The translations under genes and the position numbers were made by a program. From positions 1 to 64,000 of the forward strand of contig NZ_JNZA01000004.1 of assembly GCF_000717345.1 (NCBI RefSeq): a stretch of DNA of 64,000 nucleotides, written 5' to 3'. Shown piece after piece: positions 35,010-43,360 of the stretch; the first letter of the stretch is position 1; each line of letters begins with the position of its first letter. The notes under the pieces were generated by a model that was not told the DNA's origin, ran no database searches, and worked only from the letters and a program-made list of their open reading frames with translations. Origin of the DNA: Streptomyces lydicus (lineage in GTDB: Bacteria > Actinomycetota > Actinomycetes > Streptomycetales > Streptomycetaceae).

Positions 35010-36049
35010 CCGTGGCCCGTTCCCCGCGCTCCTGGCCGGTCCACCGCATCGGACACCTCATCGGCGCCTACGGGCTGCTGGCCCTGACCGCCCTGCTGTT
35101 CCTGGCCTTCTCGCTCGCCCTGCCGGACACCTTCCCCACCCTGGACAACATCTCCGCCGTGCTGTCCAACCAGTCGATCCCCGCGATCCTGGCGCTCGGC
35201 GCGATGATCCCCATCGCCACCGGCAAGTTCGACCTGTCCCTCGGCTACGGCCTCGGGCTCGGGCACGTCATGACCATGCAGCTCCTCGTCAACGAGGGGT
35301 GGCCCTGGCCGCTGGTCTGCCTGGTGGTGGCCGCCGGCGGGGCGCTGGTCGGCACCTTCAACGGTGTCGTCGTCGAATTCGCGAAGATCAACTCCTTTAT
35401 CGCCACCCTGGGCACCGGCAGCATCCTGTACGCCGTCACCGGCTGGATCACCAACGGGGCGCGGATCGTTCCCGGGCCGCACGGCCTGCCGGCCGCCTTC
35501 ACCGACCTGTACGACTCGCGGTTCCTCGGCCTGCCCGTCCCCGCCTTCTACGTCCTCGCCCTCACCGCCGCGCTGTGGCTGCTGCTGGAACGGCTGCCGC
35601 TCGGCCGGTACCTGTACGTCATCGGCGCCAACCCCCGGACCGCGGAGCTGGTCGGCATCCCCGCCCGGCGCTACGTCGTGCTCGCCTTCGCCGGCTCGGG
35701 CCTGCTCGTCGGCATCGCCGGTTTCCTGCTCGCCGCGCAGCAGCGGATCGGCAACCCCAGCGTCGGCCTGGACTACCTGCTGCCGGCGTTCGTCGGCGCC
35801 CTGCTCGGCTCCACCGCGATCCGGCCCGGCCGCCCGAACGCCCTGGGCACCCTGGTCGCCGTCAGCATCCTCGCCGTCGGCCTCGCCGGTATCGGCCAAC
35901 TCGGCGCGCAGTTCTGGGTCACCCCGCTGTTCAACGGCGTGACCCTGCTCATCGCCGTCGGCATGGCCGGTTACGCCGCGCGCCGGCAGCTGCGCCGCCG
36001 CCGTGCCACCACCACCCCGGAAGCCCCGGAAGCCGCGCAGGCGCCCTGA
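35006..36049 (+). CDS. sugar ABC transporter permease (RbsC type)
   Basis: A 347-residue permease of the BPD_transp_2 family with about nine helices. Signature blocks: LALGAMIPIATGKFDLSLG, KINSFIATLGTGSILYAVTGWI, RYLYVIGANPRTAELVGIPARRYVVLAF and LLPAFVGALLGSTAIRPGRPNALGT. It forms the membrane channel with the ATPase at 33480 and receives sugar from the lipoprotein at 36123. GTG 35006 overlaps the ATPase stop; GTG 35012 is an alternative start. Confidence 0.92.
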   Translation: MTVARSPRSWPVHRIGHLIGAYGLLALTALLFLAFSLALPDTFPTLDNISAVLSNQSIPAILALGAMIPIATGKFDLSLGYGLGLGHVMTMQLLVNEGWPWPLVCLVVAAGGALVGTFNGVVVEFAKINSFIATLGTGSILYAVTGWITNGARIVPGPHGLPAAFTDLYDSRFLGLPVPAFYVLALTAALWLLLERLPLGRYLYVIGANPRTAELVGIPARRYVVLAFAGSGLLVGIAGFLLAAQQRIGNPSVGLDYLLPAFVGALLGSTAIRPGRPNALGTLVAVSILAVGLAGIGQLGAQFWVTPLFNGVTLLIAVGMAGYAARRQLRRRRATTTPEAPEAAQAP

Positions 36050-36122
36050 CCGCCCCGCGTCCCGCCGCCCCCGTCGTCCCTGCTCGCCCGTAGTCCCTGC
36101 CGTCCTTCCGCAAGGAGCCCCC

Positions 36123-37274
36123 GTGCATCCCTCCCGCAAGGCCGCCCGGAACGGCGCCGTCCTGCTGGTGCTGGCGGCCACCGCCCTCCTCGGCTGCGAG
36201 CGGGGCACGTCGGCCGGCGCCGGACCGTACGCGCCGGGACCGGCACGCAACGGCTGCCCCACCGTTCTGGCCGGCGCGCGGCAGTCCGTGCAGCGGGCCC
36301 AGCAGGTCCGCTCCGCCTGGCACGGCCCGACCACTGGTCCCCGGGCGGCCTCCGGCAAGGACATCGTCTACGTCGCGCAGAGCATGACCAACCCCGGTGT
36401 CGCGGGCGCCGCCAGGGGCATGGCGGAGGCCGCGAAGGTCATCGGCTGGCGGGTCCGGGTGATCGACGGCCAGGGCACCCCCGCCGGGATCCAGGCGGCG
36501 TTCAGCCAGGCCCTCGCCCTCCGTCCGTCGGGCATCGTGATCGGCGGCTTCGATCCCCGTCTGACGGCGCAGCAGGTCGCGCGGGCCGAGGCGGAACACC
36601 TGCCGCTCATCGGCTGGCACGCGGTCGACTCCCCCGGCCCGAGCAAGGACCCCGCGCTCTTCACCAACATCACCACCTGGGTCCAGGACGTCGCGAGGAT
36701 CAGCGCGGACTGGGTGATCGCACACTCCCACGGCACCGCCGGAGTGGTGGTGTTCACCGATGCCTCGATCCCGTTCGCCAGGAACAAGTCCGAACTGATC
36801 AAGAAGGATCTCGCCACCTGTCGCGGCCTGAAGCTGCTGGCCGAGGAGAACATCCCGCTCCCGGACACCAGCAGCCGCACCCCCCAGGAGGTCTCGTCCC
36901 TGCTCTCCCGGTTCGGGGACCGGTGGACGCACTCCGTCGCCATCAACGACGTGTACTTCGCCGACGCCGCCCCGGCCCTGCGCGCGGCCCGGAAGAAGGG
37001 CGCCGGCCCGCCCTTCAACATCGGTGCCGGGGACGGCGATCCGTCCGCCTTCCAGCGCATCAACAGCCGGGAGTTCCAGGCCGCCACCGTGCCCGAGCCG
37101 TTCTCCCAGCAGGGCTGGCAGATCCTCGACGAGTTCAACCGCGCCTTCGCCGGCAGACCCGACAGCGGCTACGTGGCGTCCGTGCACCTCTCCACGGCCG
37201 CCAACAGCCGCGGGGCCACCACCTGGGATCCGCCCGGCTACCGCGCGGCGTACCGCAAGATCTGGGGCAGATAG
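36123..37274 (+). CDS. sugar-binding lipoprotein of ABC transporter
   Basis: A 383-residue Peripla_BP_4-type solute-binding protein. The signal GAVLLVLAATALLGC ends in a lipobox. Mature domain: KDIVYVAQSMTNPGVAGAARGMAEAAKVIGW, ALRPSGIVIGGFDP, PLIGWHAV and a C-terminal lobe. GTG 36123 has AAGGAGC nearby. The order ATPase-permease-binding protein completes the importer. The substrate is not evident; pentoses, inositol or an autoinducer-2-like sugar are all family possibilities. Confidence 0.9.
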   Translation: MHPSRKAARNGAVLLVLAATALLGCERGTSAGAGPYAPGPARNGCPTVLAGARQSVQRAQQVRSAWHGPTTGPRAASGKDIVYVAQSMTNPGVAGAARGMAEAAKVIGWRVRVIDGQGTPAGIQAAFSQALALRPSGIVIGGFDPRLTAQQVARAEAEHLPLIGWHAVDSPGPSKDPALFTNITTWVQDVARISADWVIAHSHGTAGVVVFTDASIPFARNKSELIKKDLATCRGLKLLAEENIPLPDTSSRTPQEVSSLLSRFGDRWTHSVAINDVYFADAAPALRAARKKGAGPPFNIGAGDGDPSAFQRINSREFQAATVPEPFSQQGWQILDEFNRAFAGRPDSGYVASVHLSTAANSRGATTWDPPGYRAAYRKIWGR

Positions 37275-37483
37275 GACACCGCGCCGCGGTGCCGCCCGAC
37301 GCGCCGGCCGCCGCGCCCACCGACGGGCCCGCGGCCGCCGTTGCCTGCACGACCCTTGCTACTGACGGCCCGTCACCCTACCCTTCCGGCACCCCCACCG
37401 CACCGGGGCGCTCGTACGGTCTCACCCCTACGATCCGTGCGCGGTGCAGCGGGGCCGGCGCGCCGCGCGCCGGAAGGACAGCC

Positions 37484-39184
37484 ATGTCCGACGACAGCGC
37501 TCGAAGAAGCTCCCTCACCCGTCGCACGCTGCTCACCGCGGCTGCCGCGGGCCTCGCCGCAACGGCCGGGCCGCGCACCGCCCCCGGCATCCCCGCGGGC
37601 AGCGCCGCCTCCACCCTCACCCCGCCGCCCGACTTCCCGGCCGGCATCCCGCTCGCCCAACAGACCTTCCGCAACTGGTCGTTGGAGATCATCGTCGAGA
37701 ACGTCTGGACCGCTGCGGCCCGCACCCCCGACGACGTGGTGGCCCTCGCGAACTGGGCGCACGAGCACGGCTACCGGCTCCGGGCCCGGGGCAAGGGCCA
37801 CACCTGGTCGCCGCTGGTGTTACCGGCCGGCGCCGACACCTCCCGCACCGTCCTCGTCGACACCACCTCCCACCTCACCGCGGTCAGCGTGCGGGACGGC
37901 AGCCCGGGGAGCGTCACCGCGCAGACGGGGGCGACCCTCGACACCGTGCTCGCCCGCCTGGAGGAGGCGGGGCTCGGCCTCGCCACCATGCCGGCGCCCG
38001 GTGACCTCACCGTCGGCGGGGTGCTCGCCATCGGCGCCCACGGCACCGGGCTGCCCACCGCCACCGAACACCCGCCGGCCGGTTCCGGCTTCGGCACGCT
38101 CAGCTCGCTGGTCAGCTCGCTCACCGCCGTGGTGTGGAGCGCGGCGCAGGGCCGCTACGTGCTGCGGACGTTCACCCGCTCCGACCCCGACCTCCGTGCC
38201 TTCCTCGTCCATCTGGGCCGCGCCTTCGTCACCCAGGTGACGCTGACCGCCGCCGCCAACACCCGCCTGCGCTGCCAGAATTGGTACGACGTCAACGTGG
38301 GCACGGTCTTCGGCGCGCCGGGCACGGGCGGCCGGACGCTCAGTTCCTACGTGGAGCGCACCGGCCGCGTCGAGGCGATCTGGTTCCCGTTCACGGACGT
38401 GCCGTGGCTGAAGGTCTGGAGCGTGGCACCGGCCAAGCCGCTGCTGGCCAAGCGGATCGACGCGCCGTATCCGTACAGCTTCGCCAACCGGGTCACCGAG
38501 GACATGTCGAAGCTTCTCGGGGAGATCGCGGCGGGCGGGGGCGACCGGACGCCGGCCTTCACCAAGCTCGCCATGTCCATCGTCGGGTCCGGGCTGATCG
38601 TCACCGGCACCTGGGACGTCTGGGGATGGTCGAGGAACAGCCTGCTGTACGTCGAGCCCACCACCCTGCGGATCGTCGAGGCGGGGTGGGCGGTCCTGAC
38701 CTCCCGGAGCCAGGTGCAGCGCGTGGTGAGCGACTTCCACGCCCAATACCAGAAGGTGCTGACGGCCTATCAGGGACGTGGTTCCTACCCCGTCAACGGC
38801 CCGATCGAGCTGCGCGTCACCGGGACCGACCCGGTGGACGGTCCGCTGCTCTCCCCGGCCCGGGCCCGGGCCGACCACCCCGAGTGGGACACGGTGGTGT
38901 GGCTGGACTTCGCCACGTATCCGGGCACGCCCGGCGCGGCGCCCTTCTTCCGTGAGATGGAGCAGTGGATCTGGCAGACGTACACCGGCGGGTACGCGAC
39001 CGTGCGCCCCGAGTGGTCCAAGGGATGGGCCTATACGGACGGCGGGCCGTGGACCGACCCCGCGGTGCTGGCCGGGACCGTGCCCGCCGCGTTCGACGAG
39101 TGGCGCACCGCCCGGGACACCCTCAACTCCTACGATCCGGCACGGGTGTTCTCCAACGCCTTCCTCGACACCCTGCTGCCCTGA
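37484..39184 (+). CDS. cholesterol oxidase type II-like flavoprotein (VAO family), Tat-exported; contains TTA
   Basis: A 566-residue secreted flavoenzyme. The Tat signal SLTRRTLLTAAAAGLAATAG is followed by a VAO/PCMH FAD domain with GKGHTWSPLV and VGGVLAIGAHGTGLP. His186 in GAHGTG matches the covalent 8-alpha-histidyl FAD residue of Brevibacterium-type cholesterol oxidase. The large C-terminal half (AIWFPFTDVPWLKVWSV, DTVVWLDFATYPGTPGAAPFF) corresponds to the cholesterol-substrate-binding domain. It differs from the GMC-type cholesterol oxidase common in Streptomyces. Codon 113 is TTA (37820-37822), suggesting bldA control. ATG 37484 follows GGAAGGACAGCC. The actual substrate may be a sterol or another secondary alcohol. 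Confidence 0.85.
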   Translation: MSDDSARRSSLTRRTLLTAAAAGLAATAGPRTAPGIPAGSAASTLTPPPDFPAGIPLAQQTFRNWSLEIIVENVWTAAARTPDDVVALANWAHEHGYRLRARGKGHTWSPLVLPAGADTSRTVLVDTTSHLTAVSVRDGSPGSVTAQTGATLDTVLARLEEAGLGLATMPAPGDLTVGGVLAIGAHGTGLPTATEHPPAGSGFGTLSSLVSSLTAVVWSAAQGRYVLRTFTRSDPDLRAFLVHLGRAFVTQVTLTAAANTRLRCQNWYDVNVGTVFGAPGTGGRTLSSYVERTGRVEAIWFPFTDVPWLKVWSVAPAKPLLAKRIDAPYPYSFANRVTEDMSKLLGEIAAGGGDRTPAFTKLAMSIVGSGLIVTGTWDVWGWSRNSLLYVEPTTLRIVEAGWAVLTSRSQVQRVVSDFHAQYQKVLTAYQGRGSYPVNGPIELRVTGTDPVDGPLLSPARARADHPEWDTVVWLDFATYPGTPGAAPFFREMEQWIWQTYTGGYATVRPEWSKGWAYTDGGPWTDPAVLAGTVPAAFDEWRTARDTLNSYDPARVFSNAFLDTLLP

Positions 39185-39280
39185 GACGCCCCGGGACCCG
39201 GCGCCGGCCCCCGTGACGCCGACGCCGTACCGCGCGGATACGGAGTTGCCGCCGGCGCCCGTTCCGGGCAGTCTCCGTGC

Positions 39281-39781
39281 ATGATCGAGTTGGTGGTACT
39301 GACACCGGACGACTGGGGCAGATGGCGCGAGCTGAGGCTGGCCGCGCTCGCCGAGGCGCCGTACGCCTTCGGGTCCACGCTGGCGGACTGGCAGGGTGAC
39401 GGCGACCGGGAGGAGCGGTGGCGTGGCCGGCTGAGCGTTCCCGGCTCGCACAACCTCCTCGCGCTGTGGGACGGGGAACCGGCCGGGATGGCCAGTGGTG
39501 TCCCCGGCTCGCGGGACGGCGTCGTCGAGTTGATCTCCCTGTGGGTCGCCGGGAAGGCCCGGGGGCGCGGCGTGGGCGACCGTCTGATCGAGGCGGTCGT
39601 GGGGTGGGCCGAGCGGGAGCGGGCCGAGGTGGTGGAGCTCGCGGTCACGCCCGGGAACGCGCGCGCGGTCGCGCTGTACCGGCGCCACGGATTCGCGGAC
39701 ACCGGGCAGCTCGGCGACGTGCTGCCGGACGGCAGCCGGGAGCGGGTCATGGCCCGGCGCCTCTCCCCCGGCCCGGGCTGA
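39281..39781 (+). CDS. GNAT-family N-acetyltransferase
   Basis: A 166-residue GNAT fold. It has ISLWVAGKARGRGVGDRLIEAVVGWA, the acetyl-CoA pyrophosphate loop (RGRGVG), and VTPGNARAVALYRRHGFADTG, motif B. The N-terminus RWRELRLAALAEAPYAFGSTL is like proteins acetylating small amines. The substrate is unknown. It stands between the oxidase gene and the convergent cupin gene at the edge of the biosynthetic cluster. Confidence 0.88.
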   Translation: MIELVVLTPDDWGRWRELRLAALAEAPYAFGSTLADWQGDGDREERWRGRLSVPGSHNLLALWDGEPAGMASGVPGSRDGVVELISLWVAGKARGRGVGDRLIEAVVGWAERERAEVVELAVTPGNARAVALYRRHGFADTGQLGDVLPDGSRERVMARRLSPGPG

Positions 39782-39845
39782 GGGACCGTTCCACCGCTCC
39801 GCCGGTAGCCGCGGGGGCACCGTGGCTACCGGCGGGCGGGGCGGC

Positions 39846-40571
39846 TCAGTCGAGCTTGCAGGCTTCCGAGGCCGGCTGTTCCTTGGCGAGGAATATCGTC
39901 TGGGCCATCATCTTGTAGCCGCTGATGCGCTCGCGGAACGTCTCGATGGACTCCTCGGGGTGCACCGAGTCGATGACGGCGTGCGGGCCGTGCGCGTTGA
40001 ACTGGTGGCTGACACCGCGCGGGATCTGCATGTCGGCCCAGGAGTTCTCCGGGACGACCAGGTTGTAGCGGGTGCGGTGCACGCCGTCGGGGGCGTCGGG
40101 GGCGGCGTCCTCGAACACCTCCGGCCGGAACGGCGTGACGCCCTCGACGTGGGTCACGTCGATGGGCGAGAGGCTGGACACCCGGATGCGGGTGTCGGGG
40201 CCGGTCATCATGCGCACGAAGCGCAGCCCGGTGTGCAGGTGCATCCGGGAGCAGATGTCCCGGTCGATGACGTCGTAGAAGTCCATGAGGTAGCGGTCGG
40301 CGAAGAACCCGTCGAAGGGGGCGTCCAGCATGTAGACGTCCCCCTCCTCGAAGGTCTGGGCGCGCTGGATGCCGTCCCCGTTCTGCGTGGTCGCGGCCGG
40401 GGTGCGGTGCGCGGCGCGCACCACGCCGCCCAGGGCGTCGGTGATGGCGAGGGAGATCTCGGCGGGCAGCTGGATGACGGGTGTGACATGACATCGGCCC
40501 GGGTCGCTGAAGTCCACCACGTCATGGACCTCGTTTTCGTCGTCGGGGGTGAACTTCATGAACTCGGTCAT
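39846..40571 (-). CDS. cupin-like protein, last gene of the leftward cluster operon
   Basis: A 241-residue soluble protein of no family I can name closely. It has CSRMHLHTGLRFVRMMTG (HxH, like cupin motif 1) and ADMQIPRGVSHQFNAHGPHAV (PxGxxH...N, cupin motif 2). Together these predict a metal-binding cupin barrel such as a dioxygenase, isomerase or epimerase. ATG 40571 lies 49 bases after the methyltransferase stop. As the distal gene of an eight-gene operon it is probably a tailoring enzyme. Confidence 0.68.
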   Translation of the reverse strand: MTEFMKFTPDDENEVHDVVDFSDPGRCHVTPVIQLPAEISLAITDALGGVVRAAHRTPAATTQNGDGIQRAQTFEEGDVYMLDAPFDGFFADRYLMDFYDVIDRDICSRMHLHTGLRFVRMMTGPDTRIRVSSLSPIDVTHVEGVTPFRPEVFEDAAPDAPDGVHRTRYNLVVPENSWADMQIPRGVSHQFNAHGPHAVIDSVHPEESIETFRERISGYKMMAQTIFLAKEQPASEACKLD

Positions 40572-40620
40572 GCGAACTCTCCTTGTGCGATCGGTGCAAC
40601 CGGTCCGGGTCCCTCGTCCC

Positions 40621-41394
40621 TTACCGGGAGGGGGACTTCACGGCGCGGTAGATGGTGCGGCAGGGAGCCGGCGTCCTGGAGCAGGACCCCGACTCGCACT
40701 TGACGTAGGACGCCTCGATGTCGTGGTCCGCCGGGGTGAGTCCGGCACTCTTGAGGGCGGTGGTGATCTCGTCCGGCCCGTAGTAGCGGCTGCGCAGGGT
40801 CTGGTTCACCCGGTACGGCCGGCCGTCGTCCTCCACGACCCCGGAGACCCGCAGCATCCCGGTGCCGGAATCCACGTCCCACACCCCCCTCTTGGCAATC
40901 ACGGCGGCGTCCTCGTCGAGCAGCGTGAGGTTGTTCCAGTGGCGGAAGTGCGAGGTCTCGAAGACGTCGAACAGGAACTGGCCGCCGTCCGCCAGGGCCG
41001 CGCCGACCCGGTGGAAGCAGCGCTCCAGGTCGCCGGGGGCGTCGAGGTGGTTGAGGGCGCCGTCCAGGCAAACGGCGGCGTCGACCGGCTCCGGGAGGGA
41101 GAAGTCCCGGGCGTCCTGTTCCGACAGCCGGAGATGGCCGGTGTCCATGAGGCCGGCGAGTTTGCGCCGTGCCACGTCGAGCATGCCCGGGGAGCGGTCC
41201 ACGCCGGTGACCCGCCACCCCTCGTCGCACAGCACTTCCGCGGTGACGCCCGTGCCGCAGCACAGGTCCAGGACGGACCGGGTGTCCGGCGCCGACTCGC
41301 GCAGGAAGGTGGCGAGCCGTGGTGAGTAGTGGCGGACCCAGCCGGTGTAGAAGCTCTCGAAGAAGACGGAGAACTCACGTGTGTAATACGTCAT
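40621..41394 (-). CDS. class I SAM-dependent methyltransferase
   Basis: A 257-residue Rossmann-type methyltransferase. Motif I is SVLDLCCGTGVTAEVL, motif II GVDRSPGMLDVARRKL, with VDAAVCLDGALNHL (post I/II) and GGQFLFDVFE later. The start is ATG 41394 (MTYYTREFSVFFESF), preceded by AAAGGTG, rather than the further upstream GTG. The C-terminus carries three Cys (KCESGSCSRTPAPC), which is odd for this fold and may bind a metal. Acceptor not known; N- or O-methylation of the cluster product is likely. Confidence 0.9.
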   Translation of the reverse strand: MTYYTREFSVFFESFYTGWVRHYSPRLATFLRESAPDTRSVLDLCCGTGVTAEVLCDEGWRVTGVDRSPGMLDVARRKLAGLMDTGHLRLSEQDARDFSLPEPVDAAVCLDGALNHLDAPGDLERCFHRVGAALADGGQFLFDVFETSHFRHWNNLTLLDEDAAVIAKRGVWDVDSGTGMLRVSGVVEDDGRPYRVNQTLRSRYYGPDEITTALKSAGLTPADHDIEASYVKCESGSCSRTPAPCRTIYRAVKSPSR

Positions 41395-41484
41395 GGCACT
41401 GACACCTTTCGGAGGGGACACGCAAGGCGTGCACGGGGGTTGTCCGTGGCCGGTGGTCGTGCGGCGCGGCGGTGCCGCCCGCCG

Positions 41485-42933
41485 TCATGAGGCCGCCGTC
41501 CGGGTGAACTCGAAGGCCGGTACGGAGCGTTCCATCCGCACCGCGACGCGGTCCGGGTCCAGGGGGGTGAGCGCGACCGGGCCGGGGTCGGCGGGGCACG
41601 TCGTGAACAGGGCGCCGCGTGCGGTGCGCCGCACCGGGCCCGCCACGGGCCCGTACCGGAACACCGCGCCCGCCCCCGACGCGTCCGGCACGATGCGCAG
41701 GTCACCGAATCCCGGGTGGTGGTACGTGCCCGGCAGCGTCGCCAGGGAGTCCAGGTCCGCCGCCGGGCCCGGCGCGACGCCGGCCATCCGCTCGGGCTCG
41801 CCGACCGGCAGCCGGCGCACGGTGTCGGTCTCCCGGCCGCTCAGGACGTCGATCAGGCAGAACGCCACGGCGCAGCGGAAGCAGCAGTGTGCGCGGCCCG
41901 GGGAGTGCCGCACGCCGGTGTTGCAGAAGACGTTGACGGCCAGGTCGCGGCCGGGCAGCACGACCGTCATGCCGCGCAGCGCGCCGACGCTGCTGCTGTG
42001 CACCAGGGCCCGTTCACCGTGGTAGCGGCCGACCAGCCAGCCGTATCCGTAGCCGTCCGCGGCCACGCATGCCGGATGGTTGGCGGAGGTCGTCGGGGCG
42101 GGCATGCGCGGGGTGCGCAGATGTTCCAGGACGGGCGCGCCGAGCAGCCGGCCGCGCGCGCCGTGCCCGGACAGGTGGAAGCGGAGCAGCGCGACCATGT
42201 CCTCGGCGCTCGCCCGGATGCCGGAGATGGCGGTGGAGAGCCCGGAGAGCGGGGGCGTACCGGCGTCGGTGAAGCCGCCGTTCCCGTCCGGCTCGTAGCC
42301 GCGTGCGGCGTCCCCCGCGGGGCCGGGGTCGCGCACGCCGAGGTCGGCGAGGAGGTCCCCGGTGAGCCGGTGCCAGGGCCGGCCGGTGGCCTCCTCGGCG
42401 AGGTGGCAGGCGAGTACGTAGGCCAGGTCGCTGTAGGAGAACCGGTCGCCGCCGGGCGGGCGGACCGTCACCAGGTGCGGCAGCCGGCCCCGGGCCGCCT
42501 CGCCGGGGGCGGTGTCGGCGCACCCGGCCAGCAGCATGTCGTACGAGGGCAGTCCGGAGGAGTGGGTGAGCAGCTGGGTCAGGGTGTAGCCGGCGCGCGG
42601 CGCGCCGTGCGGCAGCACGTCGGTCAGTTGGCCGGTCTCCCAGCCGGTCAGGCCCTGTTCGACGAGCCGGGCGAGCAGGGCCGCGATGAGGCTCTTGGTG
42701 AGCGACCCGAGGGGGAAGAGGGTGCGCGCGGTCAGTGGGGCGCCGGTGGCGGGGTCGCGGGTGCCGTCGACGAGGACGGCCGCGTCGTCGCCGTGCACGA
42801 CGGTCACGGCGACGCCCGGCACCCGCCAGGCGGTCCGCAGGGCGGCCAGCTCGCCGGCCAGGTCCTCGGCCGGACGGCCGGTGCGGGGCAGGGCGGCGGC
42901 CCGGGTCTGCCGGCTTCCCGGTAGCAGGGTCAT
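41485..42933 (-). CDS. beta-lactamase/PBP-fold serine hydrolase in cluster
   Basis: A 482-residue serine hydrolase. The SxxK motif is Ser77-Leu-Thr-Lys80 (FPLGSLTKSL). The second motif is Tyr167-Ser-Asp (FSYSDLAYVL, where PBPs have YxN). A later HSSSVGALRGM replaces the KTG box. A C-terminal beta domain of about 130 residues follows. It has no signal peptide, so it is cytosolic. ATG 42933 overlaps the stop of the carrier protein gene by four bases. That coupling makes it a candidate release or acyl-transfer enzyme acting on the carrier, like PBP-type thioesterases; a peptidase or esterase role is also possible. Confidence 0.82.
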   Translation of the reverse strand: MTLLPGSRQTRAAALPRTGRPAEDLAGELAALRTAWRVPGVAVTVVHGDDAAVLVDGTRDPATGAPLTARTLFPLGSLTKSLIAALLARLVEQGLTGWETGQLTDVLPHGAPRAGYTLTQLLTHSSGLPSYDMLLAGCADTAPGEAARGRLPHLVTVRPPGGDRFSYSDLAYVLACHLAEEATGRPWHRLTGDLLADLGVRDPGPAGDAARGYEPDGNGGFTDAGTPPLSGLSTAISGIRASAEDMVALLRFHLSGHGARGRLLGAPVLEHLRTPRMPAPTTSANHPACVAADGYGYGWLVGRYHGERALVHSSSVGALRGMTVVLPGRDLAVNVFCNTGVRHSPGRAHCCFRCAVAFCLIDVLSGRETDTVRRLPVGEPERMAGVAPGPAADLDSLATLPGTYHHPGFGDLRIVPDASGAGAVFRYGPVAGPVRRTARGALFTTCPADPGPVALTPLDPDRVAVRMERSVPAFEFTRTAAS

Positions 42934-43256
42934 CGCGGTCCGGTGTCCCGTCCGCCGGTCACCTCGCCGGCCCGGTGCTCTTCCCTGACGACGTCCTCGC
43001 AGTGCTCGACGAGGGCGTCGAGGGTGCCGTCCAGGTAGAGCGCCTCCACCGAGGGTTCCACCGCCAGCCGGGCACCGATGCGGTCGAGCATGACGATGGC
43101 CTGCATCGAGTTGCCGCCGATCTCGAAGAAGTCCTCGTCGCCGCGGAGTTGCGGGGACTGCGGCAGGCCGAGTGCCCCGCTCCACTCCTCGGTGACGACG
43201 GCCCGGACCCGGCCGGGTGCGGTCGGCTCCGGTGGTGCCGTGTGATGGTCGGTCAT
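42930..43256 (-). CDS. free-standing peptidyl/acyl carrier protein
   Basis: A 108-residue carrier protein. FFEIGGNSMQAIVMLDRIG places the phosphopantetheine attachment at Ser50; GGNS is the NRPS-type (PCP) version. The domain spans residues about 15-90 with a charged tail. ATG 43256 opens it. The adenylation protein encoded at 50955 lacks its own carrier and is the natural partner, although it is 8 kb away on the other strand. Confidence 0.9.
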   Translation of the reverse strand: MTDHHTAPPEPTAPGRVRAVVTEEWSGALGLPQSPQLRGDEDFFEIGGNSMQAIVMLDRIGARLAVEPSVEALYLDGTLDALVEHCEDVVREEHRAGEVTGGRDTGPR

Positions 43257-43360
43257 GCCAGCCTCCCGTGGTGGTGTGCGCCCCGTGCGGGGCGCCGTCG
43301 GCCGCGGTCGTCCCGCCGCGGTGGATGTCGCCGTGCTGGGTGGGCGCGGCGCCGGTCCGG

